A stretch of DNA of 64,000 nucleotides, taken from Mycolicibacterium hodleri (GTDB taxonomy: Bacteria > Actinomycetota > Actinomycetes > Mycobacteriales > Mycobacteriaceae). How positions within the stretch are numbered: position 1 is the stretch's first letter; each line of letters starts with the position of its first letter. The stretch spans positions 62,001-126,000 of the forward strand of contig NZ_JACKTL010000027.1 in NCBI RefSeq assembly GCF_025822245.1, given 5' to 3'. The notes beneath the pieces were generated by a model. It worked only from the letters and a program-made list of their open reading frames with translations. It had not been told where the DNA came from and made no database searches. Positions 48,969 through 57,239 of the stretch are shown here, in pieces. The position numbers and the translations under genes are program-made.

Positions 48969-50825
48969 ATGAGCGAACCACGGGACATGACAGCACCACT
49001 CGGATTCTCCGTCGGGTCCACGAATCTGGTGGCGGCCCGAGTGGGGTCCGCTCCGGTCACGCGACGGTCGGTCCTCGTCGTGTACCCCGACCGCGCCCCC
49101 GAGGTCGGGGTGTTCCCGGGGCCAAACCAGCCGGGTCTGGTCCTGGCGGGATTCGTCGAGCGGGTGGGCGATCCGGTGCCGCTGGTGGCGGCGGACGGCT
49201 CGTCCCATCGCGGCGAGATCGTGCTGGCCGAGGCGCTCGACGTGCTGGCCCGCGAGGTCGGCGGTGGTGCGCCGGTCACCGTCGCGGTGCCCGCGCACTG
49301 GGGTCCGGGGGTCCTCGGCGCCCTGCGCAACGCCTTGCGCGCCAAGCCCGCCCTGTCCCCCAACGGGGTGCCCCCCGCGCTCGTCCCCGACTCCGTCGCC
49401 GCGCTCGAAGGCCTGCGGGCGGCACCCGGGCTGCCGTCGCAGGGCGTCGTCGTGTTGTGCGACTTCGGCGGCGGCGGCACCAGCATCACGCTGGCCGACG
49501 CGGGGGCCGGGCTGGCCGTCATCGGGACCACGCTGAGATACCAGGACTTCTCCGGGGACCTCGTCGACCAGGCGCTGCTCAACCACGTCGTCACGGGCAT
49601 CGCGGAGGCCAACTCCGCCGATCCCGCCAGCACGGCCGCGGTCGGATCACTCAGCCGCCTCCGCGACGCCTGCCGCGGCGCCAAGGAGCGGTTGTCCGCC
49701 GACACCGCCACCGTCATCCAGGCCGAGATCCCCGGCTACTCCTCCGACGTCCGCATCACGCGACCCGAACTCGAAGGCCTCGTCGACGCACCCCTGACGG
49801 GACTGCTGTCGACCATCTCGGAGACGTTGCAGCGCTACCGAATTCCACTCGCGAGCATCTCGGCGGTCGCCACGGTCGGCGGCGGGGCCGCCATTCCGCT
49901 CGTCACGCAGCGGCTCTCGGAACAGCTACGTGCCCCGGTCGTCACGGCGCCGGCGCCGGTGCTGTCGATCGCCGCGGGTGCCGCGGTGGTCGGGGCCCTC
50001 GGATTCGACGACGCGCAGACGGGCATGGCGCCGACCGGCCTGGCCCCGACCGTCGACGCACCGACGGGTCTGGCTCCGACCATGGGGTGGGCCGCGGGTG
50101 GGCCGCCCGGCCCGCCCAATGCGGGCGACTCGGGCGCGCTGGCGTGGTCGCAGGACGACGACCTGCCCGCCAGTGAGCCGATGCCGTACGCCGGGGGTGA
50201 GTACAGCTCGGAGTACTCGTCGACGGGGGCCCGGCCGGAGATGGCCTTCGCGCACGAGGAGGAGGACGACCGGCCCGATTCCGAGCCCCTGCCCTGGTAC
50301 AAGCGGCCGCCGATCCTCTTCGGCGCCGCCGCTGCCGCCGCACTCCTGGCGGTCGGCGGGTTCGCGGCGGTGCAGCTGACCGGCAACTCGACCGACAGCG
50401 GCACCGTCACCGAGGTCGTCACCATTTCCTCGACCGGTGCGAACGGCCTGGTGACCACCAGCCTCTCCACCCTGACGTCGACTCGGCAGAGCGCCGCGCC
50501 GAGCAACACCTCGACGGTCTCCACTTCGCCGACCTCCGACTCGACGACCACGTCGCCGACGAGCACCACGACCACCACGTCGCCCACGACCACCACCACG
50601 ACGACGACCACCACGACCACCACCACGACGACGACCACGACCACGACCCCGCCGACGACGACTACGACCCAGCCCCCCACCACGACCACCACGCAGCCCC
50701 CGGTCACGACGACCACGCAACCGCCGATCACGACGACGCGGGCGCCGAGCACGCCAACCACGGTGGCGCCACCACCCGAGATTCCGACGACTCCGGTGAT
50801 CGCCCCGGCGGCGCCCGCGAATTAA
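48969..50825 (+). CDS. membrane-anchored Hsp70-like ATPase with Thr-rich tail
   Basis: 618 residues. The first 345 or so residues form an actin/Hsp70-type ATPase: phosphate-1 GFSVGSTNLVAARV, phosphate-2 VVVLCDFGGGGTSITLADAG (Hsp70 DLGGGT equivalent) and adenosine motif VATVGGGAAIPLVTQRL. There is no DnaK-type substrate-binding domain. An acidic linker (about 345-445) and one transmembrane helix (about 447-470, PPILFGAAAAAALLAVGGFA) follow, and the last 150 residues are mostly Thr and Pro, predicted outside the membrane. It overlaps iniR by one base (TAATG), so the two form an operon. Family: Hsp70-like proteins of unknown role in mycobacteria. Confidence 0.87.
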   Translation: MSEPRDMTAPLGFSVGSTNLVAARVGSAPVTRRSVLVVYPDRAPEVGVFPGPNQPGLVLAGFVERVGDPVPLVAADGSSHRGEIVLAEALDVLAREVGGGAPVTVAVPAHWGPGVLGALRNALRAKPALSPNGVPPALVPDSVAALEGLRAAPGLPSQGVVVLCDFGGGGTSITLADAGAGLAVIGTTLRYQDFSGDLVDQALLNHVVTGIAEANSADPASTAAVGSLSRLRDACRGAKERLSADTATVIQAEIPGYSSDVRITRPELEGLVDAPLTGLLSTISETLQRYRIPLASISAVATVGGGAAIPLVTQRLSEQLRAPVVTAPAPVLSIAAGAAVVGALGFDDAQTGMAPTGLAPTVDAPTGLAPTMGWAAGGPPGPPNAGDSGALAWSQDDDLPASEPMPYAGGEYSSEYSSTGARPEMAFAHEEEDDRPDSEPLPWYKRPPILFGAAAAAALLAVGGFAAVQLTGNSTDSGTVTEVVTISSTGANGLVTTSLSTLTSTRQSAAPSNTSTVSTSPTSDSTTTSPTSTTTTTSPTTTTTTTTTTTTTTTTTTTTTPPTTTTTQPPTTTTTQPPVTTTTQPPITTTRAPSTPTTVAPPPEIPTTPVIAPAAPAN

Positions 50826-53308
50826 TGGCCGTCAGCGACGCGGTCGCGACCTGGCTGTCGTCGCCGACCGAGCCGGCGAAGGTGCTGGTCTCCGGCGGGG
50901 TCGGCACCGGCAAGACCACCGTGCTCGCCGAGATTCGAGCCAAGCTGCGCGCGGCCGGCGTGGCCGTCGTCGCCCGGCCCCCACGCGTCGGTGACCCGCC
51001 GGGCGCGGCGGTAGTGGTCGACGACGCTCACCTCCTGAGCACCCCGGAGCTGCAGCGGTTGACCGAGCTGGTGGGCGACCCCGCCGCGTCGGTCGTCGTC
51101 GCGGCCGAACCGTTGTCCCATCAGCCCGCACTGGCGGCGCTGCGCACGGCGATGGCCCGCGAGGCCCCCGAGCTGGTGCTGTCCCCTCTCACGCCGTCCG
51201 AGGTGCACCGCGTCGCCGCCGAGATCCTCGGTGTGCCGCCGTCGGCGGATCTGGTCAGGGACACCATGGCGGCGAGCGCGGGGCTGCCGTTCCTGGTCCG
51301 TTCCGCGCTGACCGCGGTGGCGTCCGCGGACGGCGCGACGGCCCCTGACGCCGTCGCACGGGCCACCAGGGTGGCGTTGATCGAGCGTTTGCGTCGGGCG
51401 GAGGAGCCGGTGCTCGACACCCTTCTCCTGTCGTCGCTGAGCCAGGAGCTTGGGCCGGACGACGTGGCCGCCGCGCTGGGCGTGCCTCAGGACGACGCAC
51501 AGCGACTGGTCGACGTCGCCAGGGCCAGTGGGCTCATCGCCCCGGCCCACAGCCAGACGTTCGCCGTCGCCCTGCACCAGAGCGTCGCCCAGATCATCGG
51601 GGCCGCGCGGCACCACCAGGTCGAAACATCGCTGCTACGAACACAACTCGAGCAGTCGACGCTGTCGACCGACCTGGCCCTGCGCCTGGCCGAGCACGGC
51701 TTGCGCGATCCCCGGCTGGCGGCCGCACTGACCGAACTGGCTGCCCGGAACCAGGACCGGCCCGCACGGGCCGCCCGGCTGTACCGGGCGGCCACCACGG
51801 TGGGGGCGAGCGAGCTCAGCGCCAAACTGGCCGATGCGCTCGCCCTGACCGGGGACTGCGCCACCGCGGGCCGACTCGCCGACGAGTTGCTCGGGTCCGA
51901 GGTGGCCGGCGAGCGGGCCGCAGCGGTGCGGATTGCGGCCAGTGTCGCGTTGCACGACGGCCGCGCCGCCCAGGCGGCCGAACTGGTCCGCTGGCTCGGC
52001 CCGTACCCGGACGCGGTCGTCGGGGCGGCCGCGGTCGTGTCGGCTCTGGGCGTCGGTGACGTCGAGACGGCGCGCGCGGCGTCGAGCACGGACGCCTCCG
52101 GCCCACCCACGTCGACCGCCCGCGCGGCGCGCGCCGTCGCCGAGGGCCTGTTGCTGACCGTCGACGGCGGGTATCCGGCGGCCATCGCGCGATTGGCCCA
52201 ATCGGTGACGGAGCAGACGTCGGCCGCCGTCACCCCCGACACCGCGTCGGCCCTGGTGACGTTGGTGGCGATGCACGGCGGCGACTCGGTGCGCGCCCGA
52301 AGCGTCATCGGACGGGCCGTGCGAGGCACCGGAGACGACGAGGGCTTCGTCGCCCGTCGGCACACCCTGCTGCTCGGCTGGGCCCGCATGCTGGACGGTC
52401 AGTTGACCGCCGCCGCGGCCGACGCCGCCTCGGTCGCGGGCGTGGACCTGCACCGCCGGGACGCGCTGTGGGCCGCCGCCCTGCAGACCGCCGTGGCCCG
52501 GCGCGCGGGCGACAGCGGTGCCGTGCAGAAGCACTGGTACGCGGCCATGGAGGTGCTCACCGAGTACTCCATGGATCTCTACGCCCTGCTGCCGCTTGGT
52601 GAGTTGTGGGTGGCCGCCGCGCGCCTGCGGCAGGTCGACCTGATCAAGCCCGCCCTCGACGAGGCCTTCACTCTGCTTGACGCCCTTGGCAATCCGGCCC
52701 TGTGGTCGGTGCCGCTGCACTGGTCGGGTGTGCACGCCGGCATCCTGGCGAACTCGCCGGCGTCGGTGGCACCGCACGGCCAAGCGTTGACCGCGGCGGC
52801 CGCGCACAGCTCCTTCGCACGGGCCCTGGCGACCGCGGGCCGCACGTGGCTGCGGGTGCTGGCCAACCACGTCGACGCCGACGAGGTGGCCGTGGCCGCG
52901 CGCTCCCTGACGCAGTTCGGATTGACCTGGGACGCCACCAGGTTGGCCAGCCAGGCGGCGCTGCACACCCCCGACGGCAAGGTCTCCGGGGCCATGTTGC
53001 AGTTGGCCCGTGACCTCAAGCTCGCCACCGGGGGCCCGGTGGACGGCGGCGACGTCACCGAGATGCCCGCCGCGGCCACGCCGAGACCGGCTGCCTCGGC
53101 GACGCGGGAACCCCGGTTGTCGGATCGGGAGCGCGAGGTGGCCGAGCTGCTGCTGCAGGGCATGCCGTACCGGGACATCGGCAGCCAGCTCTTCATCTCG
53201 GCAAAGACCGTCGAACACCACGTCGCGCGGATCAGGCGCCGGCTGGGAGCCGAGTCGCGATCGGAGCTGATGTCCATGCTGCGGGCCATTCTCGGGAGTG
53301 CGGGCTAA
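50825..53308 (+). CDS. iniR: IniR-like STAND ATPase / LuxR-type transcriptional regulator
   Basis: 827 residues. N-terminal P-loop LVSGGVGTGKTTVL (residues 21-34) and Walker B AAVVVDDAHLL (61-71), a large helical TPR-like middle, and a C-terminal LuxR helix-turn-helix (LSDREREVAELLLQGMPYRD, ISAKTVEHHVARIRRRLG; about 765-815). Size, architecture and position match M. tuberculosis Rv0339c, described as IniR, the activator of iniBAC that responds to free trehalose under cell-wall stress. It is the natural candidate for the TTAGGGG arrays nearby. Co-transcribed with the Hsp70-like gene. Confidence 0.88.
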   Translation: MAVSDAVATWLSSPTEPAKVLVSGGVGTGKTTVLAEIRAKLRAAGVAVVARPPRVGDPPGAAVVVDDAHLLSTPELQRLTELVGDPAASVVVAAEPLSHQPALAALRTAMAREAPELVLSPLTPSEVHRVAAEILGVPPSADLVRDTMAASAGLPFLVRSALTAVASADGATAPDAVARATRVALIERLRRAEEPVLDTLLLSSLSQELGPDDVAAALGVPQDDAQRLVDVARASGLIAPAHSQTFAVALHQSVAQIIGAARHHQVETSLLRTQLEQSTLSTDLALRLAEHGLRDPRLAAALTELAARNQDRPARAARLYRAATTVGASELSAKLADALALTGDCATAGRLADELLGSEVAGERAAAVRIAASVALHDGRAAQAAELVRWLGPYPDAVVGAAAVVSALGVGDVETARAASSTDASGPPTSTARAARAVAEGLLLTVDGGYPAAIARLAQSVTEQTSAAVTPDTASALVTLVAMHGGDSVRARSVIGRAVRGTGDDEGFVARRHTLLLGWARMLDGQLTAAAADAASVAGVDLHRRDALWAAALQTAVARRAGDSGAVQKHWYAAMEVLTEYSMDLYALLPLGELWVAAARLRQVDLIKPALDEAFTLLDALGNPALWSVPLHWSGVHAGILANSPASVAPHGQALTAAAAHSSFARALATAGRTWLRVLANHVDADEVAVAARSLTQFGLTWDATRLASQAALHTPDGKVSGAMLQLARDLKLATGGPVDGGDVTEMPAAATPRPAASATREPRLSDREREVAELLLQGMPYRDIGSQLFISAKTVEHHVARIRRRLGAESRSELMSMLRAILGSAG

Positions 53309-53397
53309 CGGTCCGGGGATGTGACCACTGACACAGCGGTGGCGGACGTACCGCTCACGACGAGCGCACTAGCAGCCGACGTCCAGGCAACCAACCG

Positions 53398-53416
53398 GTA
53401 GGTTAGGTCAACCTTT
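53398..53416. promoter_or_regulatory. IdeR-box-like site before the iron-sulfur reductase
   Basis: GTAGGTTAGGTCAACCTTT matches 14 of 19 positions of the mycobacterial iron-box consensus TTAGGTTAGGCTAACCTAA, including the whole AGGTTAGG core. It lies 109 bases before the start of a gene for a 4Fe-4S membrane oxidoreductase, a sensible target of the iron regulator. Confidence 0.5.
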
Positions 53417-53524
53417 GTAGCGTCGAGAAAGCCGCGGATGCCACTATGAGCTGGTATTCAGCGCAAGTTACCCGTCGGTAACCAGTCACCTTACTGGGCG
53501 GTAACTTCAACCCGGGAGGAACGC

Positions 53525-56500
53525 GTGGACACGCAGACTCTGATCAGGCTGACCCTTGGCCTTCTGCTCACGGCAATCGTCTTGGCGTTCGCCGCCAAAC
53601 GCGTGCTGTTCCTCACCAACCTGATCCGCTCGGGCCAGCCCACGATCGACGAGGAAGCCCGCAAGGACAACCTCAAGGCGCGCATCACCACGCAGTTCAC
53701 CGAGGTCCTCGGGCAGAAGAAGCTGCTGAGCTGGTCCATCCCCGGCATCGCCCACTTCTTCACCATGTGGGGCTTCTTCGTCCTGTCCACGGTGTACCTC
53801 GAGGCCTACGGCGTCCTGTTCAACCCGAAGTTCGCCATCCCGTTCGTCGGGCACTGGGACCTGCTCGGCTTCCTGCAGGACTTCTTCGCCCTCGCCGTGC
53901 TGCTCGGCATCGTCGTCTTCTCGATCATCCGCCTGCGGTCCGAACCCAAGGAGTACGGCCGCGATTCGCGCTTCTACGGCTCGCACACCGGCGGCGCCTG
54001 GCTGATCCTCTTCATGATCTTCAACGTCGTGTGGACCTACGCGCTGTTCCGCGGCGCGGCGGTCGCCACCGGCAACCTGCCCTACGGCTGGGGCGCGTTC
54101 TTCTCGCACTCCATCGGCGCGGCCCTGGAACCCCTCGGCCACGGCGTCAACGAGATCATCGAGACCGTGGCGCTTCTGCTCCACATCGGCGTCATGCTCG
54201 TCTTCCTGCTGATCGTGTTGCACTCCAAGCACCTTCACATCGGCCTCGCGCCGGTCAACGTGACCTTCAAGCGCCTGCCCAACGGCCTCGGCCCGCTGCT
54301 GCCCATGGAGTACAACCGCGAGTACATCGACTTCGAGGATCCCGCGGAGGACGCGGTGCTCGGTCGCGGCAAGATCGAGGACTTCACCTGGAAGGGCTAC
54401 CTCGACTTCACCACGTGTACCGAGTGCGGCCGCTGCCAGTCGCAGTGCCCGGCGTGGAACACCGGAAAGCCGTTGTCTCCCAAGCTCGTCATCATGAACC
54501 TGCGCGACCACCTGTTCGCCAAGGCGCCCTACATCCTCGGCCAGTCGGAGTCGCCGCTGGAGAACACCCCCGAAGGTGGCCTCGGCGAGGACCTCAAGGG
54601 TGAGAAGCACGCCGACGTCCACCACGTCCCCGAGTCCGGCTTCGAACGCGTCCTCGGCTCCGGCCCCGAGCAGGCCACCCGCCCGCTCGTCGGCACCCTC
54701 GAGCAGGGCGGCGTCATCGACCCCGACGTGCTGTGGTCGTGCACCAACTGCGGCGCGTGCGTCGAGCAGTGCCCCGTCGACATCGAGCACATCGACCACA
54801 TCGTCGACATGCGCCGCTACCAGGTCATGGTCGAGTCGGAGTTCCCCGCCGAGCTCAACGGGCTGTTCAAGAACCTCGAGCGCGCCGGCAACCCGTGGGG
54901 CCAGAGCGCCAAGGAACGCACCAAGTGGATCGACGAGGTCGGCTTCGACGTGCCCGTCTACGGCGAGGACGTCGACTCCTTCGACGGCTTCGAGTACCTG
55001 TTCTGGGTCGGCTGCGCCGGAGCGCTGGAGGACCGCGCCAAGAAGACCACCAAGGCCGTCGCCGAGTTGCTTGCGACCGCAGGCGTGAAGTTCCTCGTCC
55101 TGGGCAGCGGCGAGACCTGCACCGGTGACTCCGCCCGGCGTGCGGGCAACGAGTTCCTGTTCCAGCAGTTGGCCGCCCAGAACGTCGAGACCATCAACGG
55201 GGTCTTCGAGGGCGTCGAGACCGTCGACCGCAAGATCATCGCGACGTGCCCGCACTGCTTCAACACCATCGGCCGCGAGTACCCGCAGCTGGGCAGCAAC
55301 TACACCGTCGTGCACCACACCCAGCTGCTGAACCGCCTGATCCGCGACAAGAAGCTGGTGCCCGTCAGCCCGGTCAGCCAGGACGTGACCTATCACGACC
55401 CGTGCTTCCTGGGCCGGCACAACAAGGAGTACTCGGCCCCGCGTGAGCTCATCGGAGCATCCGGCGCCACGCTGACCGAGATGCCGCGCCACGCCGACCG
55501 CGGCCTGTGCTGCGGTGCCGGCGGCGCGCGGATGTGGATGGAAGAGCACATCGGCAAGCGCGTGAACCACGAACGCGCAGAAGAGGCCTTGAACACCAAC
55601 GCGTCGAAGATCGCGACCGGCTGCCCGTTCTGCCGGGTCATGATGACCGACGGCGTGGGTGACCGCGCCGAGGAGATGGGCAAGGAGGCCGAGGTCCTCG
55701 ACGTCGCCCAGCTGCTGCTCGCCTCGCTGGACAAGGACTCGATGACGCTGCCCGAAAAGGGTTCCGCGGCAAAGGCCTTCGCGGCCCGCGTGGCGGAGCG
55801 CGAGGAGCAGGCACCCGCCGAAGCCGAGCCGGTCGTCGTCGAGGAAGAGGCCGCACCGGTGGCCACGGCCGAGACGACGACGGAGGCCCCCGCGGCGCCG
55901 GCCAAGGGCGGTCTGACCATCGCCAAGAAGCCGGGCCGCAAGCCCGCCGCCAAGGCCGAAGCCGCACCTACCGAAGCACCAGCGGAAGCGCCCGCTGCCG
56001 AGGCCCCGGTCAAGGGCCTGGCCATCGCCAAGAAGCCGGGCAGCAAGAAGGCCGCCCCGGCAGCCGACGCGGCACCCGCCGCCGAGGCCCCGGTCAAGGG
56101 CCTGGCCATCGCCAAGAAGCCGGGCAGTAAGAGGACCGCCGCCCCGGCGGCCGACGCCGCGCCCGCAGCTTCCGTTCCTGCCCCCACCGAGCCGGCCGCG
56201 GCCGAGCCACCGGTGAAGGGGCTGGCGATCGCGAAGCGTCCCGGCAGCAAGAAGGCCGCGGAGGCGCCGCATGAGGGCGATGCCACGGTCGTGCAGCCGG
56301 CCAACGTCACACCCGACGAGGCGAAGGCCGGCACCGACCCCGAGGAATCCGCGGATTCGGACCTCGGCCTCGAGAAGCCCGAGCCCGCCGTGAAGGGTCT
56401 GGCGATCGCCCGCCGCCCCGGCAGCAAGAAGGCAGCGGCCCCGAAGCCCGCCGAAGAGGTTGCGCCGCAAGGGGAATCGGTCGACGAGTCGGCGACCGAA

Positions 56501-56602
56501 CCGGTCGGCGAGCCTGCCGCAGTGGCCACGCCCGCCGAACCCGAGGCACCCGTGAAGGGCTTGGGCATCGCGCCGGGGGTGCGTCGTCCCGGCAAGCGAT
56601 GA
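53525..56602 (+). CDS. membrane iron-sulfur oxidoreductase with C-terminal repeat tail (Rv0338c-like)
   Basis: 1025 residues. Five or so N-terminal transmembrane helices (about 5-240) resemble the NarI/DUF3483-type membrane part. Two 4Fe-4S ferredoxin motifs follow, CTECGRCQSQCP (near 297) and CTNCGACVEQCP (near 405), then two Cys-rich CCG domains (CPHCFNT near 575; HDPCFLGRH; GLCCGAGGARMW near 661; GCPFCRVM). It is like HdrD/GlpC-type oxidoreductases that pass electrons to a membrane quinone or disulfide. After about residue 755 comes an Ala/Pro/Glu-rich extension with six KGLAIA-type repeats. GTG start with GGGAGGA five bases upstream; IdeR-like box in the leader. Homologous to Rv0338c, which is reported essential. 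Confidence 0.9.
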   Translation: MDTQTLIRLTLGLLLTAIVLAFAAKRVLFLTNLIRSGQPTIDEEARKDNLKARITTQFTEVLGQKKLLSWSIPGIAHFFTMWGFFVLSTVYLEAYGVLFNPKFAIPFVGHWDLLGFLQDFFALAVLLGIVVFSIIRLRSEPKEYGRDSRFYGSHTGGAWLILFMIFNVVWTYALFRGAAVATGNLPYGWGAFFSHSIGAALEPLGHGVNEIIETVALLLHIGVMLVFLLIVLHSKHLHIGLAPVNVTFKRLPNGLGPLLPMEYNREYIDFEDPAEDAVLGRGKIEDFTWKGYLDFTTCTECGRCQSQCPAWNTGKPLSPKLVIMNLRDHLFAKAPYILGQSESPLENTPEGGLGEDLKGEKHADVHHVPESGFERVLGSGPEQATRPLVGTLEQGGVIDPDVLWSCTNCGACVEQCPVDIEHIDHIVDMRRYQVMVESEFPAELNGLFKNLERAGNPWGQSAKERTKWIDEVGFDVPVYGEDVDSFDGFEYLFWVGCAGALEDRAKKTTKAVAELLATAGVKFLVLGSGETCTGDSARRAGNEFLFQQLAAQNVETINGVFEGVETVDRKIIATCPHCFNTIGREYPQLGSNYTVVHHTQLLNRLIRDKKLVPVSPVSQDVTYHDPCFLGRHNKEYSAPRELIGASGATLTEMPRHADRGLCCGAGGARMWMEEHIGKRVNHERAEEALNTNASKIATGCPFCRVMMTDGVGDRAEEMGKEAEVLDVAQLLLASLDKDSMTLPEKGSAAKAFAARVAEREEQAPAEAEPVVVEEEAAPVATAETTTEAPAAPAKGGLTIAKKPGRKPAAKAEAAPTEAPAEAPAAEAPVKGLAIAKKPGSKKAAPAADAAPAAEAPVKGLAIAKKPGSKRTAAPAADAAPAASVPAPTEPAAAEPPVKGLAIAKRPGSKKAAEAPHEGDATVVQPANVTPDEAKAGTDPEESADSDLGLEKPEPAVKGLAIARRPGSKKAAAPKPAEEVAPQGESVDESATEPVGEPAAVATPAEPEAPVKGLGIAPGVRRPGKR
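55901..56599 (+). repeat. six-copy coding repeat KGLAIAKKPGSKK in the reductase tail
   Basis: Copies begin at 55901 (KGGLTIAKKPGRK), 56009, 56093, 56213, 56390 (KGLAIARRPGSKK) and 56552 (terminal KGLGIAPGVRRPGKR). Spacers of about 14 to 45 residues are Ala/Pro/Glu-rich. Copies 2 and 3 are almost identical in DNA (GGCCTGGCCATCGCCAAGAA in both), so recent in-frame duplication is likely. The repeats are strongly basic in an otherwise acidic tail. Confidence 0.8.
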
Positions 56603-56631
56603 CCGGCGCGACGGCCGCTCGGGAATGGTCC

Positions 56632-57045
56632 TCAGCTCACCTGGCGAAGCTGGAACGGTGCCTGAGTGATCGTGCCGCCGGGGCAGTCGTAGTTGGAATC
56701 GGTGGTGATCGTGCCGGCGAGCGTCGCCGGATCGAGGGTCAGCGAGATGTAGGCAGGCGCGTAGCTGCCGTCAGCACAGATGGCACCGTCGGGCTTGGTG
56801 ATCCTGAAGTTCCACATCCCGTTGGCGAAGGTCGCGGGGACGGTCCAGCCCTGATTGCTGGAGACGCTGCCCGTGCACCCCGTGGGGCCGCACGTCGTCG
56901 CGATCGACCAGAGGTTGAGGACGTCGCCGCCGGAGTACGTGCCGTTGAGCAGAGGCGGATCGGCGAGGACCGGTGACGCCACTCCGACGGCGACGGCCAT
57001 GATCGCCGCGGCCGACGCCAGCGTGCGTGTTACTACGAACTTCAT
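56632..57045 (-). CDS. small secreted protein of unknown function
   Basis: 137 residues. Sec signal peptide (KFVVTRTLASAAAIMAVAVG..., cleavage after VLA near residue 30) and a mature part of about 105 residues with four Cys (TTCGPTGC, AICADG, YDCPGG) that suggest two disulfides. Tandem beta-type patterns (GTYSGGDVLNLWSIATTCG, GMWNFRITKPDG) resemble small mycobacterial secreted beta proteins, but I do not recognise the family. Convergent with the reductase gene and divergent from aspC. Confidence 0.75.
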   Translation of the reverse strand: MKFVVTRTLASAAAIMAVAVGVASPVLADPPLLNGTYSGGDVLNLWSIATTCGPTGCTGSVSSNQGWTVPATFANGMWNFRITKPDGAICADGSYAPAYISLTLDPATLAGTITTDSNYDCPGGTITQAPFQLRQVS

Positions 57046-57239
57046 CTCCGCGCCCTCCGACCGATGCCGACTCAGCAAGTTAACAGCCACCCCGGTGCAA
57101 ATCGTGGGACCGTGGCCAGGATTTGCCGGGCCGTGTCCGATCTGCCGCACGAATGACGGCGAACGGACTCTGCGTTCGACCCAGACCGGAGGCATCCGGC
57201 GAGGAAATACGCTTGAACAGCCATGGGAGACTTGACGCC

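Noticed and set aside
49835..50761. Val-rich frame antisense to the Thr-rich tail
   Set aside because: It is the complement of ACN codons in the Hsp70-like gene and has no independent start signal or domain.
53507..56470. A 987-residue antisense frame over the iron-sulfur reductase
   Set aside because: The sense frame has transmembrane helices, Cys clusters and a good ribosome site; the antisense frame is low-complexity Gly/Leu/Arg sequence.
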